Of a DNA stretch of 64,000 nt, positions 24,985 through 34,111 are shown piece by piece. Every line of letters starts with the position of its first letter. Position 1 is the stretch's first letter. This DNA comes from Halobellus clavatus (GTDB lineage: Archaea > Halobacteriota > Halobacteria > Halobacteriales > Haloferacaceae), in NCBI RefSeq assembly GCF_900107195.1, contig NZ_FNPB01000005.1:186001-250000 (forward strand), written 5' to 3'. The translations under genes were made by a program, and so were the position numbers. The notes under the pieces were generated by a model. It was given only the letters and a program-made list of their open reading frames with translations, was not told the origin of the DNA and did not search any database.

Positions 24985-25105
24985 GATCCGCGCGCTGTTC
25001 GCGCGAGCGCACACCCGGTATGCGATGACGTGACACAGTCGTCGGCCGATTTCGGCCGTATCGGCGCGTGTGTGGCCCGCTCTCATCCCTACACCCTATC
25101 GTGAT

Positions 25106-25114
25106 GTTTAAGTA
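25106..25114 (+). promoter_or_regulatory. promoter of the tRNA-Ser / S13 transcription unit
   Basis: GTTTAAGTA in an otherwise GC-rich stretch, about 90 nt before the tRNA. Transcription would begin near 25137 and could run through tRNA-Ser into the ribosomal protein genes. Confidence 0.4.
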
Positions 25115-25198
25115 GCGACCCCGACTTGTTCAGACTGCGATACGCTGTAGGGGGGTCGGCTCCCGAGTCCGAGAGGGCGACAGTACAAGATCGAGTGT

Positions 25199-25283
25199 GT
25201 TGCGGTAGCCAAGCCTGGCCCAAGGCGCAGGGTTGCTAACTCTGTGGCGTCAAGCCTCCGGGGTTCGAATCCCCGCCGCAACG
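25199..25283 (+). tRNA. tRNA-Ser (anticodon GCU)
   Basis: An 85-nt class II tRNA: acceptor GTTGCGG/CCGCAAC with discriminator G, anticodon stem CAGGG/CTCTG around loop TTGCTAA (anticodon GCT), a long variable arm, and T arm CGGGG-TTCGAAT-CCCCG. It lies only 21 bp before rps13, so the two are probably cotranscribed. Confidence 0.95.
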
Positions 25284-25304
25284 CTCACCAGACTCCCAAA
25301 AGTC

Positions 25305-25832
25305 ATGAGTGCAGAAGAACCACAGGACGACGCTCCCGAGGAGGAAGAAGACCTCCGATACTTCGTCAGGATCGGGCAAACCGATCTGGACGGGACGAAG
25401 GCGGTCGAGCGGAGTCTCACTGACATGAAAGGTATCGGAAAGCGCACAGCGCGCATCGTCTCCGAGGCCGCAGACGTAGACCGACACGCGACGTTCGGAC
25501 TGCTCGACGACGACGAGATCGACTCCGTCGTCGAGGTCGTCGAGAACATCGACGACTACGTCCCCGAGTGGATGGCCAACCGCCGAAGCGACTTCTTCAG
25601 CGGAGAGACCACCCACGTCACGGGCTCGGACCTCAACGAAAAACGCCGTCACGACATCAACCGGATGAAGATGATCGACTCCTACAAAGGCGTCCGACAC
25701 AAGCGCGGACAGAAGGTCCGCGGACAGCGGACGAAGTCCACCGGCCGGACTGAGGGGACGATCGGCGTCAACGTCGAGGAGATCAGAGAAGAGGCCGAAG
25801 AGGAGGCCGCAGAAGGCGGCGAGGAAGAATAA
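25305..25832 (+). CDS. rps13: 30S ribosomal protein S13
   Basis: A 175-residue archaeal S13 with an acidic N-terminal extension (EEPQDDAPEEEEDLRYFVRIG), the helix-hairpin-helix segment MKGIGKRTARIV, and an acidic C-terminal tail after KSTGRTEGTIG. It sits at the head of the small subunit and contacts tRNA and S19. The ATG at 25305 gives the conserved N-terminus; the frame is open back into the tRNA. First protein gene of the superoperon. Confidence 0.97.
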   Translation: MSAEEPQDDAPEEEEDLRYFVRIGQTDLDGTKAVERSLTDMKGIGKRTARIVSEAADVDRHATFGLLDDDEIDSVVEVVENIDDYVPEWMANRRSDFFSGETTHVTGSDLNEKRRHDINRMKMIDSYKGVRHKRGQKVRGQRTKSTGRTEGTIGVNVEEIREEAEEEAAEGGEEE

Positions 25833-25835
25833 CCG

Positions 25836-26363
25836 ATGGCGACCGGAAACAACACGAAGCGTTACGAGACTCCGAATCACCCGTTCCAGGGTGAACGAAT
25901 CGCCCAGGAGGGCGACCTGCTCGGACGCTACGGCCTGAAGAACAAAGAGGAGCTCTGGCGCGCACAGTCCGAGCTCCGCAACTACCGACGCGAGGCCCGA
26001 CGTCTCATCGGCGAGGCGCAGGGCGAACTCGACGTGGCGGAGGCAGCCGGCGAGGAGTTCCTCGCACGGCTCCGCCGCTACGGCATCCTCTCCGACGAGG
26101 ACGACATCAGTCGCGTCCTCGGACTCGACGTCACCGACATTCTCGAGCGTCGACTCCAGACCGTCGCGTACCGCAAGGGCCTCGCGAGCACGCCCGACCA
26201 GGCGCGACAGTTCATCGTTCACGGCCACGTCGTCGTCGACGGAGCGCGCGTCACGCGCCCCTCGAAGACGGTCGAGGTCGCCGAAGAAGATGCCATCGCG
26301 TTCGACGAGAACAGTCCGCTCGCGGACGATCTCCACCCCGAACGCGCGGAGGGACAGGAGTAA
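25836..26363 (+). CDS. rps4: 30S ribosomal protein S4
   Basis: A 175-residue archaeal S4 (relative of eukaryotic S9), a primary 16S rRNA binder that nucleates 30S body assembly. The S4 RNA-binding domain (about 105-155) is recognised by ARQFIVHGHVVVDGARV. It begins 3 nt after the S13 stop. Confidence 0.97.
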   Translation: MATGNNTKRYETPNHPFQGERIAQEGDLLGRYGLKNKEELWRAQSELRNYRREARRLIGEAQGELDVAEAAGEEFLARLRRYGILSDEDDISRVLGLDVTDILERRLQTVAYRKGLASTPDQARQFIVHGHVVVDGARVTRPSKTVEVAEEDAIAFDENSPLADDLHPERAEGQE

Positions 26364-26366
26364 CCA

Positions 26367-26762
26367 ATGAGCGAATCCGAGACAACTCGAGACAAGTGGG
26401 GAATCGCCCACGTCCACGCGTCGTTCAACAACACGCTCATCACGGTCACGGATATGACCGGCGCCGAGACGATCGTGAAGTCGTCCGGCGGCGCCGTGGT
26501 GAAGCAGAACCGCGACGAGGCGTCGCCGTACGCGGCGATGCAGATGGCCGAGTCAGTCGCTGAGGACATCAAGGCGGCCGGCATCGAGGGCCTGCACGTT
26601 CGCGTCCGCGGTCCGGGCGGGAACGGCAACAAGAGTCCCGGTCCCGGTGCGCAGGCGACGATCCGTGCGCTGGCTCGCGCCGGCCTCGAGATCGGCCGCA
26701 TCGAGGACGTCACGCCGATCCCGCACGACGGGACGCGTGCGCCGAAAAACAGCCGTCTGTGA
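26367..26762 (+). CDS. rps11: 30S ribosomal protein S11
   Basis: A 131-residue S11 of the ribosomal platform. [18 protein letters not shown] and [24 protein letters not shown] are conserved family segments, ending [19 protein letters not shown]. It begins 3 nt after the rps4 stop and is followed by rpoD. Confidence 0.97.
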   Translation: MSESETTRDKWGIAHVHASFNNTLITVTDMTGAETIVKSSGGAVVKQNRDEASPYAAMQMAESVAEDIKAAGIEGLHVRVRGPGGNGNKSPGPGAQATIRALARAGLEIGRIEDVTPIPHDGTRAPKNSRL

Positions 26763-26769
26763 GTAACCA

Positions 26770-27552
26770 ATGACGAACGATTTCGAGGTCGAGTTCATCG
26801 AACGCGGCGAACGGAAGGCCCGCTTCCTCGTCCGCGGCGCGTCGCCAGCGGTCGCCAACGGCATCCGCCGGGCGATGGTGGCCGACGTGCCGACGTTCAG
26901 TATCGACACCGTCCGGTTCGTCGAGAACTCGTCGGTGATGTTCGACGAGATGATCGGGCTGCGTCTGGGGCTCGTGCCCCTGACGACGCCGCTCGACGAC
27001 TTCGAGGAGGGTGACGTCGTCACCCTCGCACTCGACGTCGAGGGGCCGGCGACGGCGTACTCGGGCGACCTCGAGTCGTCCGACGACCTCGTCCAGCCGG
27101 CCGACGAGAACGTCCCGATCGTCGAACTCAAAGACAACCAACACCTCGAGTTCGAGGCCGATGCGGTGCTCGACACCGGCAAGGCGCACGCCAAACACCA
27201 GGGCGGCGTCTCCGTCGGCTACCGACACCTCCAGCGCGTGGAGGTCGTCGGCGACGCCGGCGAGTTCGCCTCACAGGAGCCGAACATCCTGCGGGGCGTC
27301 ATCGAAGAGGCGGCCGCCGAACACGCCGCTGACGAGCGCGCCGAAGACGGCGATCTCGTCGCGACGGACGCGTTCGACAACGACCTCACGAACCGGTACC
27401 CGGGGAAAGAGGTCGAGGTCCACGACGTGCCCGAAGCGTTCGTCTTCCACGTGGAGACTGACGGGTCGTTCAGCGTCGAGGAACTCGTCCTGCGGGCCGC
27501 CGAATCGCTTGGCGACCGCGCGGCCGAACTCGAAGACAAAGTCGCGATCTAA
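26770..27552 (+). CDS. rpoD: DNA-directed RNA polymerase subunit D
   Basis: A 260-residue archaeal RpoD, the counterpart of eukaryotic Rpb3 and part of the alpha-like D-L assembly platform. Conserved segments are [18 protein letters not shown] and [15 protein letters not shown]. The product has no cysteine at all, so the iron-sulfur cluster found in some archaeal D subunits cannot form here. It is the last gene before tRNA-Leu. Confidence 0.96.
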   Translation: MTNDFEVEFIERGERKARFLVRGASPAVANGIRRAMVADVPTFSIDTVRFVENSSVMFDEMIGLRLGLVPLTTPLDDFEEGDVVTLALDVEGPATAYSGDLESSDDLVQPADENVPIVELKDNQHLEFEADAVLDTGKAHAKHQGGVSVGYRHLQRVEVVGDAGEFASQEPNILRGVIEEAAAEHAADERAEDGDLVATDAFDNDLTNRYPGKEVEVHDVPEAFVFHVETDGSFSVEELVLRAAESLGDRAAELEDKVAI

Positions 27553-27723
27553 CGTCACGTATGATCTCTGTCCCCTCACCCACTGCCCGACGCTCGCCCG
27601 CCGCGCCGTCACCGAACCCGGTGACGACAGCCGGGAGCGCCGCGTCCGTCGCGGGCTTCCAGAGCAGCGAGCGTCGCCAGACCGAAAGGGGTTTGAAGGG
27701 ACACGCAGTACATCGGAGTGCGA

Positions 27724-27808
27724 GCAGGGATAGCCAAGTCTGGCCAACGGCGCAGCGTTCAGGGCGCTGTCCCATAGGGGTCCGCAGGTTCAAATCCTGC
27801 TCCCTGCA
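27724..27808 (+). tRNA. tRNA-Leu (anticodon CAG)
   Basis: An 85-nt class II tRNA: acceptor GCAGGGA/TCCCTGC with discriminator A, anticodon stem CAGCG/CGCTG around loop TTCAGGG (anticodon CAG), long variable arm, T loop TTCAAAT. It is embedded between rpoD and rpl18e on the same strand. Its 3' end is repeated downstream. Confidence 0.95.
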
Positions 27809-27810
27809 CT
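27787..27810 (+). repeat. tRNA-Leu 3' end, first copy of 24-bp direct repeat
   Basis: This 24-bp segment, starting at the T arm and running 2 nt past the discriminator base, recurs exactly at 27889-27912. Confidence 0.9.
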
Positions 27811-27888
27811 TTTCGGCTCGACCGAACGGACGAGCCGCGTGCATAGCATACCGATTTGCACCACGGGAGGCGCGACGCGTCTCCCAGC

Positions 27889-27912
27889 GGTTCAAATCCT
27901 GCTCCCTGCACT
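27889..27912 (+). repeat. tRNA-Leu 3'-end remnant, second copy of 24-bp repeat
   Basis: An exact copy of 27787-27810, 102 bp further on. It has no preceding tRNA body, but an inverted repeat GGGAG...CTCCC (27865-27885) stands just before it. Likely an att scar or partial tRNA duplication. Confidence 0.88.
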
Positions 27913-27964
27913 CCGAATTCTCTCGGACGATCAGTGCCAGTGTGCACCGATCGTCCAACTCTCA

Positions 27965-27970
27965 GGAGGT
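27965..27970 (+). promoter_or_regulatory. strong Shine-Dalgarno of rpl18e
   Basis: GGAGGT, 5 nt before ATG 27976. This is an unusually clear ribosome binding site for this genome and implies a leadered transcript, consistent with readthrough from tRNA-Leu. Confidence 0.75.
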
Positions 27971-27975
27971 AGACA

Positions 27976-28326
27976 ATGAGTAAGACGAATCCGAGACTCA
28001 ACAGTCTCATCGCCGAGCTGAAGGCGGTCTCCCGTGAGTCCGGTGCCAACGTGTGGCAGGACGTCGCGGACCGTCTGGAGAAGCCACGGCGCACACACGC
28101 GGAGGTCAACCTCGGGCGTATCGAACGGTACGCGCGCGAGGACGAGACCGTCGTCGTCCCCGGCAAAGTGCTGGGGAGTGGTGCGCTGCAGAAGAATGTT
28201 ACAGTCGCAGCGGTCGACTTCTCGTCGTCCGCTCGAACAAAGATCGAACAGGTCGGGGACACGGTGGCGCTCGAACGCGCCATCGAAGAGAACCCCGAAG
28301 GAAGCAACGTCCGGGTGATTCGATGA
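27976..28326 (+). CDS. rpl18e: 50S ribosomal protein L18e
   Basis: A 116-residue L18e, an archaeal/eukaryotic large-subunit protein. Recognised by the opening [26 protein letters not shown] and by [13 protein letters not shown]. Its stop overlaps the start of rpl13 (ATGA), so translation is coupled. Confidence 0.96.
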   Translation: MSKTNPRLNSLIAELKAVSRESGANVWQDVADRLEKPRRTHAEVNLGRIERYAREDETVVVPGKVLGSGALQKNVTVAAVDFSSSARTKIEQVGDTVALERAIEENPEGSNVRVIR

Positions 28327-28760
28327 GTCTCTCCGAGTTCGACGCCGACGTCGTCGTCGACGCGCGAAACTGCATCGTCGGTCGCGTCGCCAGCGAGGTC
28401 GCCCAGCGCGCCCTCGACGGCGAGCGCGTCGCGATCATCAACGCCGAGGACGCCGTGATTACCGGCTCCGAGGAGGACGTGATGTCGACGTACCGCAAGC
28501 GTGCGGACGTCGGCTCCGACCGCGGACCGAACTACCCCTCGCGTCCGGACGGCATCTTCAAGCGCGCGGTGCGCGGGATGCTGCCGACCGACAAGACCGA
28601 GGGCCGCGAGGCCGTCGGCAACGTCCGCGTCTACGTGGGTAACCCCTTCGACGAGGACGGCGACGCGATCGAGGGTACCACGCTCGACCGACTCTCGAAC
28701 ATCAAGTTCCTCTCGCTCGGAGAGATTTCCGAGAACCTGGGTGCAAAAGTCACATGGTAA
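28323..28760 (+). CDS. rpl13: 50S ribosomal protein L13
   Basis: A 145-residue archaeal L13. [19 protein letters not shown] and [10 protein letters not shown] are family segments. The frame is open far upstream, but ATG 28323 overlapping the L18e stop gives the conserved N-terminus. It overlaps rps9 by 7 nt at its end. Confidence 0.96.
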   Translation: MSLSEFDADVVVDARNCIVGRVASEVAQRALDGERVAIINAEDAVITGSEEDVMSTYRKRADVGSDRGPNYPSRPDGIFKRAVRGMLPTDKTEGREAVGNVRVYVGNPFDEDGDAIEGTTLDRLSNIKFLSLGEISENLGAKVTW

Positions 28761-29152
28761 CGAATACCTCTGGCAAGAAGAAGACGGCCATCGCCCGCGC
28801 CACCGTGCGCGAGGGCGAGGGCCGCGTCCGAATCGACTCCCAGCCGGTCGAACTCGTCGAGCCGGAGATGGCCCGCCTGAAGATGCTGGAACCGTTCCGC
28901 ATCGCCGGCGAGGATCTCCGCTCGCAGGTCGACATCGACGTCAGCGTCTCCGGCGGCGGTTTCGCCGGACAGGCTGACGCTACGCGGACAGCGATCGCCC
29001 GCGGGCTGGTGCAGTATCTCAACGACGCCGAACTCCGCGACGCGTATATGGACTTCGACCGCTCGCTGCTCGTCAACGACGTGCGCCAGTCCGAGCCCAA
29101 GAAGTGGGGCGGACCGGGTGCCCGAGCGCGCTACCAGAAGTCCTACCGCTGA
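28754..29152 (+). CDS. rps9: 30S ribosomal protein S9
   Basis: A 132-residue S9 with the conserved [21 protein letters not shown] opening in part, [20 protein letters not shown], and the C-terminal [13 protein letters not shown] whose tail reaches the P-site tRNA. Its ATG lies inside the last codons of rpl13. Confidence 0.97.
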   Translation: MVTNTSGKKKTAIARATVREGEGRVRIDSQPVELVEPEMARLKMLEPFRIAGEDLRSQVDIDVSVSGGGFAGQADATRTAIARGLVQYLNDAELRDAYMDFDRSLLVNDVRQSEPKKWGGPGARARYQKSYR

Positions 29153-29164
29153 GGTGATCCACCT

Positions 29165-29359
29165 ATGATGATACCAGTTCGGTGTTTCACGTGCGGCAAC
29201 GTCGTCGGTGAACACTGGGACGAATTCAAAGACCGCGCCCGCGAGGGCGACGAGGACCCGGCGAAAGTCCTCGACGACCTCGGGGTCGAGAGGCACTGCT
29301 GTCGACGGATGATGGTCTCGCACAAAGACCTCGTCGACGTCGTGGCCCCCTACCAATGA
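29165..29359 (+). CDS. rpoN: DNA-directed RNA polymerase subunit N
   Basis: A 64-residue Rpb10 homologue with the zinc-binding CFTCGN at the N-terminus and the unusual adjacent-cysteine motif HCCRRMM. It stabilises the D-L platform of RNA polymerase. It overlaps rpoK by 4 nt. Confidence 0.96.
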   Translation: MMIPVRCFTCGNVVGEHWDEFKDRAREGDEDPAKVLDDLGVERHCCRRMMVSHKDLVDVVAPYQ

Positions 29360-29538
29360 GCGGACGAACCCAGTACAATCGGTACGAGAAGGCCCGCGTC
29401 CTGGGCGCGCGAGCACTGCAGGTCTCCTATGGGGCCCCGGTACTCGTCGATACTGACCAGTCCGAGCCGATCCTGGTGGCTGCAGAGGAGTACGACGCCG
29501 GCGTCCTGCCGTTCACGGTGAACCGGGAGGGCGAGTGA
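29356..29538 (+). CDS. rpoK: DNA-directed RNA polymerase subunit K
   Basis: A 60-residue Rpb6/omega homologue. [24 protein letters not shown] is the family signature for clamping the largest subunit. Translationally coupled to rpoN and followed 1 nt later by the enolase gene. Confidence 0.95.
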   Translation: MSGRTQYNRYEKARVLGARALQVSYGAPVLVDTDQSEPILVAAEEYDAGVLPFTVNREGE

Positions 29539-29539
29539 G

Positions 29540-30745
29540 ATGACACTCATCACGAACGTCTCGCTCCGTCGGATCCTCGACTCCCGTGGCAACCCCACGG
29601 TCGAGGCCGACGTCCTGACCGAATCCGGCGGCTTCGGTCGCGCGGCCGCCCCGAGTGGGGCGAGCACGGGCGAGTACGAAGCCATCGAACTCCCGCCGAG
29701 CGAAGCGATCGCTGCGGCCCGAGAGGGAGCGATTCCCCGACTCGTCGGCGCTGTCCACGCGGGGAATCAGCGCGAAGTCGACGCCGCGCTCCACGCGGCG
29801 GACGGCACCGACGACTTCTCGGAGATCGGCGCCAACAGCGCGGTCGCCATCTCGATGGCGGCCGCGAAGGCCGGCGCGGACGTCCTGGGTGCGCCGCTGT
29901 ATCAGCACCTGGGCGGCACGTTCCGCGGCGACTCCTTCCCGACGCCGCTCGGCAACGTCGTCGGCGGCGGCGAGCACGCCAAGGAGGCGACTCACATCCA
30001 GGAGTTCCTCGCCGCGCCAGTCGGCGCGCCGAGCATCTCCGAGGCCGTCTTCGCGAACGCCGCCGTTCACGCGCGAGTCTCCGAACTCCTCGACGAGCGG
30101 GACGTTCCCGCCGCGAAGGGCGACGAGGGCGCGTGGGCACCGCCGATCTCGGACGCAGACGCGTTCGAGGTCGTCGACCAGGCCGTCTCCGATACGGCCG
30201 ACGAACTCGGCTTCGAGATCAAGTTCGGCCTGGATATGGCTGCCGCGGAACTGTACGACGCCGAAGCGGACGGCTACGTCTACGGCGACGAGGTCAAATC
30301 GACAGACGAACAGGTCGAGTACGTCGCCGAGATGGTCCGCGAGTACGACCTCGTCTACGTCGAGGACCCCCTCGACGAGGACGACTACGAGGGCTTCGCG
30401 GACCTCACCGCGCGCGTCGGCGAACAGACGCTCATCTGCGGCGACGACCTCTTCGTGACGAACGTCGAGCGCCTGCAGGACGGCATCGACGCCGACGCCG
30501 CGAACTCGATCCTCATCAAGCCGAACCAGATCGGCTCGCTGTCGGACGCCTTCGACGCGATCGAACTGGCGACCGAGAACGGCTACGAGACGGTCATCTC
30601 TCACCGCTCGGGCGAGACCGAAGACACCACCATCGCACACCTCGCTGTGGCCACCGACGCCGGCTTCATCAAGACCGGGACGGTCCAGGGCGAGCGAACT
30701 GCCAAACTCAACGAACTCATCCGCATCGCGGACGACGCAGTATGA
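29540..30745 (+). CDS. eno: enolase (phosphopyruvate hydratase)
   Basis: A 401-residue enolase, interconverting 2-phosphoglycerate and phosphoenolpyruvate. [20 protein letters not shown], the metal ligands in [18 protein letters not shown] and GDDLFVT, the catalytic lysine in ILIKPNQIG and SHRSGETED are all present. A good GGGAGG ribosome binding site lies in the end of rpoK. It overlaps rps2 by 4 nt. Glycolytic gene within the ribosomal operon, as usual in archaea. Confidence 0.97.
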   Translation: MTLITNVSLRRILDSRGNPTVEADVLTESGGFGRAAAPSGASTGEYEAIELPPSEAIAAAREGAIPRLVGAVHAGNQREVDAALHAADGTDDFSEIGANSAVAISMAAAKAGADVLGAPLYQHLGGTFRGDSFPTPLGNVVGGGEHAKEATHIQEFLAAPVGAPSISEAVFANAAVHARVSELLDERDVPAAKGDEGAWAPPISDADAFEVVDQAVSDTADELGFEIKFGLDMAAAELYDAEADGYVYGDEVKSTDEQVEYVAEMVREYDLVYVEDPLDEDDYEGFADLTARVGEQTLICGDDLFVTNVERLQDGIDADAANSILIKPNQIGSLSDAFDAIELATENGYETVISHRSGETEDTTIAHLAVATDAGFIKTGTVQGERTAKLNELIRIADDAV

Positions 30746-31554
30746 CAGAGAACGACAACGACGCGGTCGAAGTCGTCGACGACGAATCCGAGGCCGACGC
30801 GGCCGAGGGCGACGTCGAGGCGACCGAGGCCGACGCCGAGACGACCGAACCGGTCGCCGAGACCGCCGCAGACGAGGTCGACGCCGACGACGGCGCGGCC
30901 GCCGACGAGGCGGACGAGGCCGAAACAGAGTCCGAGGGGCCCGCCTTCGATGAAGACGTAATGCCCGACGAGGAGGCCGACCTCCTCATCCCCGTCGAGG
31001 ACTACCTCTCTGCGGGGGTCCACATCGGGACTCAGCAGAAGACCGAGGACATGGAGCGGTTCATCCACCGCGTCCGCGACGACGGCCTGTACGTGCTGGA
31101 CGTCAGCCAGACCGACTCGCGGATCCGGACGGCCGCAGACTTCCTCGCGAACTACGACCCCGAACAGATCCTGGTCACGAGCTCGCGGCAGTACGGCCGC
31201 TTCCCGGCGACGAAGTTCGCCGACGCGGTCGGCGCGCGAGCCCGTACCGGACGCTTCATTCCGGGGACGCTGACGAACCCCGACTACGACGGCTACATCG
31301 AGCCGGACGTGGTCGTGGTCACCGACCCGATCGGGGACGCCCAGGCCGTCAAAGAGGCCATCACGGTCGGCATCCCGGTCATTGCGATGTGTGACTCGAA
31401 TAACCAGACGAGCAACGTCGACCTCGTGGTTCCCACGAACAACAAGGGTCGACGCGCGCTGTCGGTCGTCTACTGGCTGCTGGCCAACGAGACGCTCGAC
31501 CGCCGCGGTAGCGACACGGTCTACGCCCTCGAGGACTTCGAGGACGAGATCTAA
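30742..31554 (+). CDS. rps2: 30S ribosomal protein S2
   Basis: A 270-residue S2 with a very acidic N-terminal extension (about residues 1-78, mostly Asp, Glu and Ala) typical of haloarchaea. The conserved body starts at [43 protein letters not shown] is the family signature. The ATG lies 4 nt inside eno. Last gene of the superoperon in this window; a T-rich stretch follows near 31577. Confidence 0.97.
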   Translation: MTENDNDAVEVVDDESEADAAEGDVEATEADAETTEPVAETAADEVDADDGAAADEADEAETESEGPAFDEDVMPDEEADLLIPVEDYLSAGVHIGTQQKTEDMERFIHRVRDDGLYVLDVSQTDSRIRTAADFLANYDPEQILVTSSRQYGRFPATKFADAVGARARTGRFIPGTLTNPDYDGYIEPDVVVVTDPIGDAQAVKEAITVGIPVIAMCDSNNQTSNVDLVVPTNNKGRRALSVVYWLLANETLDRRGSDTVYALEDFEDEI

Positions 31555-31619
31555 ATTTCGATTCGCTGACTGGTTCCTTTTCCCGCCGCCCGCGACCGGA
31601 GCCAGCGACAGCAACGAGA

Positions 31620-31626
31620 TTTATTC
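31620..31626 (+). promoter_or_regulatory. TATA box of the rhodanese-MBL gene
   Basis: TTTATTC is centred about 26 nt before ATG 31649, predicting a leaderless mRNA separate from the ribosomal operon. Confidence 0.5.
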
Positions 31627-31648
31627 ACGCCCGGCGCGTACTGCGTGT

Positions 31649-32803
31649 ATGTCGAAACTGCTCGCCCAGCGGAGCGTCGGCGGCCTCGCGAACGCGATCG
31701 ACGCCAACGAGGACCTCACAGTCGTGGACACGCGCCCGCCAGAGAGCTTCGAGGCGTGGCACGTTCCGGGCGCAGTCAACGTCCCGTATCACCCCGTCGA
31801 CGGCCTCGGCGGCGGGTTCACCTGGGACGACGTCGCGGCCCTCCTCGACGAGGGGCCGATCGCCGTCATCTGTGCAAAGGGGCTGGCCTCGACCTCGTTC
31901 GGGTTCGAACTCTCCGCCCGCGGCTACGAGGACGTCAGCGTGGTCAAGGGGGGGATGGAAGACTGGAGTAAACTCTACGACGTCGTCGAACTCGACGTCG
32001 ACGGAGACCTGTTCCTCGCGCAGATCCAGCGCCGGGCGAAGGGCTGTCTGGGCTACGTCGTCGGCGACCGGGCGGCGGGCGAAGCGCTCGTCGTCGACCC
32101 CACACGGCAAGACCACGAGTTCGAACTCGTCGCCGCCGACGCCGGACTCCGCGTCACCGGCGTCCTCGACACGCACGTTCACGCCGATCACCTCTCGGGT
32201 GGGCGCGCGCTGGCCGAGCGGGTCTCGGTGCCGTACTACCTGCACAGCGAGGCGACCGAACGCGACGTCGTCCATGACTTCACGCCCGTCTCGGACGGCC
32301 AGACGCTCTCGGTGGGAGACGTCGACGTCGAGGTCCTCGCGGCACCCGGACACACGACCGAACTGGTGAATCTGCTCGTCGACGGCGAGTACCTCCTGTC
32401 GGCGGACACGCTGTTCGTCGAGTCCGTCGGGCGGACCGAGTTAGAGTTCGGCGAGGAGGGCGCGAAAGCGGGTGCAGAGATGCTCTACGAGACGCTTCAC
32501 GACGTCTACGCGGCGCTCGACGACGACGTGACTGTCCTTCCAGGCCACGTGTCGGTCGACGCCGACGGCCGATTCGGCGTCGCGAAACCGGGAGAACTGG
32601 TGGCCGCGAGGCTCGGAGCCCTCCGCGGGCAACTGGACCTGTTCGCGCTCGATCGTGAGACGTTCGTCGAACGGGTCACCGGACAGTCGAACGAGAAACC
32701 GCCGAACTTCGAGACCGTCATCGACGTCAACCGCGGCGTCCTCGAACTCGATTTCGAGGAGGGTGCCGACCTGGAACTCGGGCCGAACAACTGCGCGGTG
32801 TGA
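31649..32803 (+). CDS. rhodanese-MBL fusion, persulfide dioxygenase-like
   Basis: A 384-residue fusion. The N-terminal rhodanese domain (about 1-110) has Cys75 in ICAKGLAS, the persulfide-carrying position. The metallo-beta-lactamase domain (about 120-330) has HVHADH at 176-181 and later metal ligands in PGHTTE and LPGHVSVDADG. Such proteins oxidise glutathione or other low-molecular thiol persulfides to sulfite (ETHE1-like). The rhodanese-first order is the reverse of common bacterial fusions. The frame extends upstream but ATG 31649 fits the promoter. Confidence 0.88.
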   Translation: MSKLLAQRSVGGLANAIDANEDLTVVDTRPPESFEAWHVPGAVNVPYHPVDGLGGGFTWDDVAALLDEGPIAVICAKGLASTSFGFELSARGYEDVSVVKGGMEDWSKLYDVVELDVDGDLFLAQIQRRAKGCLGYVVGDRAAGEALVVDPTRQDHEFELVAADAGLRVTGVLDTHVHADHLSGGRALAERVSVPYYLHSEATERDVVHDFTPVSDGQTLSVGDVDVEVLAAPGHTTELVNLLVDGEYLLSADTLFVESVGRTELEFGEEGAKAGAEMLYETLHDVYAALDDDVTVLPGHVSVDADGRFGVAKPGELVAARLGALRGQLDLFALDRETFVERVTGQSNEKPPNFETVIDVNRGVLELDFEEGADLELGPNNCAV

Positions 32804-32897
32804 GGCCACCTGGCGGCACGGACAGTCAGTAGTCCGGTCGTAGTACCGATGCCGTAATATAGCCGCCAACGCCGCTCGATCGGTCCAGATTCGGTGC

Positions 32898-33072
32898 GTG
32901 TGTGGGGACTGGACGCACGGCCAGTCATCCGACCGCATCGTCGTCTGCGACTGCGGCGCGACGTACGCCGTGACCGTCACGGAACGGTCGCCCGACCCGG
33001 ATCAGTCGTTCCGGTCGCCCGGCACTGTCTGCCCGGAACAAGGGTTTTGCGCGCCCGCCCCAACTACGTTGT
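32898..33072 (+). other. possible small zinc-binding ORF, cut by the next gene
   Basis: A GTG-started frame encodes CGDWTHGQSSDRIVVCDCGATYAV, a cysteine pattern like a zinc ribbon with good GC3 for about 50 codons. The frame then runs into the next gene without a stop and loses good codon use. It may be a decayed gene or chance. The remainder of 32804-33072 holds nothing I can identify. Confidence 0.25.
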
Positions 33073-34041
33073 ATGAATCTCCTTCGGAGCGTTCAGGCGG
33101 TCGCCGGCGCGAGCGATCCCGACGGGGCCGGACAGATCGACTGGACGGCCGTCGCGACGGCCGCCAAGAGCGCCACGGACCCCGGTGACCTCGACCTCTC
33201 GGAGGCCGAGCGGAGCGGGTACGCGACGGACGTCCGCGACGCCCGCGACCGACTCCGATCGCTCGGCGGTCTCGACTTCGACGTCCCGGCGACGATCGAG
33301 ATCCAGAGCCGTCACCACTGGATCGATGCCAACGTCGAAACCTTTCGCCGCGTGATGCGGCCGGTCGAGGCCGAGGTGAGCGTCGCCTTCCCGAACGCGA
33401 CCCGGATGGTCAACACCGGGTCGATGGCGTTCGTGCTCTCGTTTCTCGGCTCGCACGTGCTCGGTCAGTACGATCCGCTGCTCCTCGCGGAGGGCGACGA
33501 CGCGGATCACGGCCTCTACTTCGTTCACCCCAACATCGTCGCGGCGGCGCGCGAACTCGACGTCGACTACCCCCGGTTCCGTCGGTGGATCGCCTTCCAC
33601 GAGGTCACCCACGCCGCGGAGTTCGGTGCCGCGCCGTGGCTCTCGGACCACCTCGAGTCTCGGATGGAAGACGGACTCGAGATGCTCGCAAACGGACGGT
33701 TCGACCGGGACGCCTTCCAGGATCTGGACGTCGCTATGACGGCCGTCGAGGGCTACGCGGAGTTACTGATGGACCGCGCGTTCGACGCCGAATACGCTGA
33801 TTTGCGCGCGAAACTCGATGCGCGCCGACGCGGCGGCGGGCCGCTGGCTCGGGTGGCTCGCCGGCTGCTCGGTCTCGGGATGAAACGCCGCCAGTACGAG
33901 CGCGGAGCCGCGTTCTTCGAGGCCGTCGCCGACCGCCGCGGACTCGCGGCCGCTGGGACGGTCTGGGACCGACCCCAGCACCTCCCGACGGCCGCAGAGC
34001 TAGACGACCCGGACCGGTGGCTCGCTCGCGTCGATCCGTAG
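33073..34041 (+). CDS. DUF2342 zinc-dependent metalloprotease-like protein
   Basis: A 322-residue protein of the DUF2342 family of putative hydrolases. The zinc motif HEVTHAAEF (residues 176-184) is followed by a downstream VEGYAELLMD whose Glu may be the third ligand. Other conserved parts are VNTGSMAFVLSFL and YERGAAFFEAV. The family is shared with actinobacteria, where it has been linked to F420 genes by neighbourhood, but the substrate is unknown. No F420 gene is adjacent here. Confidence 0.85.
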   Translation: MNLLRSVQAVAGASDPDGAGQIDWTAVATAAKSATDPGDLDLSEAERSGYATDVRDARDRLRSLGGLDFDVPATIEIQSRHHWIDANVETFRRVMRPVEAEVSVAFPNATRMVNTGSMAFVLSFLGSHVLGQYDPLLLAEGDDADHGLYFVHPNIVAAARELDVDYPRFRRWIAFHEVTHAAEFGAAPWLSDHLESRMEDGLEMLANGRFDRDAFQDLDVAMTAVEGYAELLMDRAFDAEYADLRAKLDARRRGGGPLARVARRLLGLGMKRRQYERGAAFFEAVADRRGLAAAGTVWDRPQHLPTAAELDDPDRWLARVDP

Positions 34042-34111
34042 GCTGTCGGGGGTCCGGTGTCCGGCCGGCGGCAACCGTCATACTCTTTCTACCGGGGTCC
34101 GAACCCCGAGT

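Noticed and set aside
25236-26417. Minus-strand frame of 393 codons
   Set aside because: Lies opposite tRNA-Ser, rps13 and rps4; no domain in the product.
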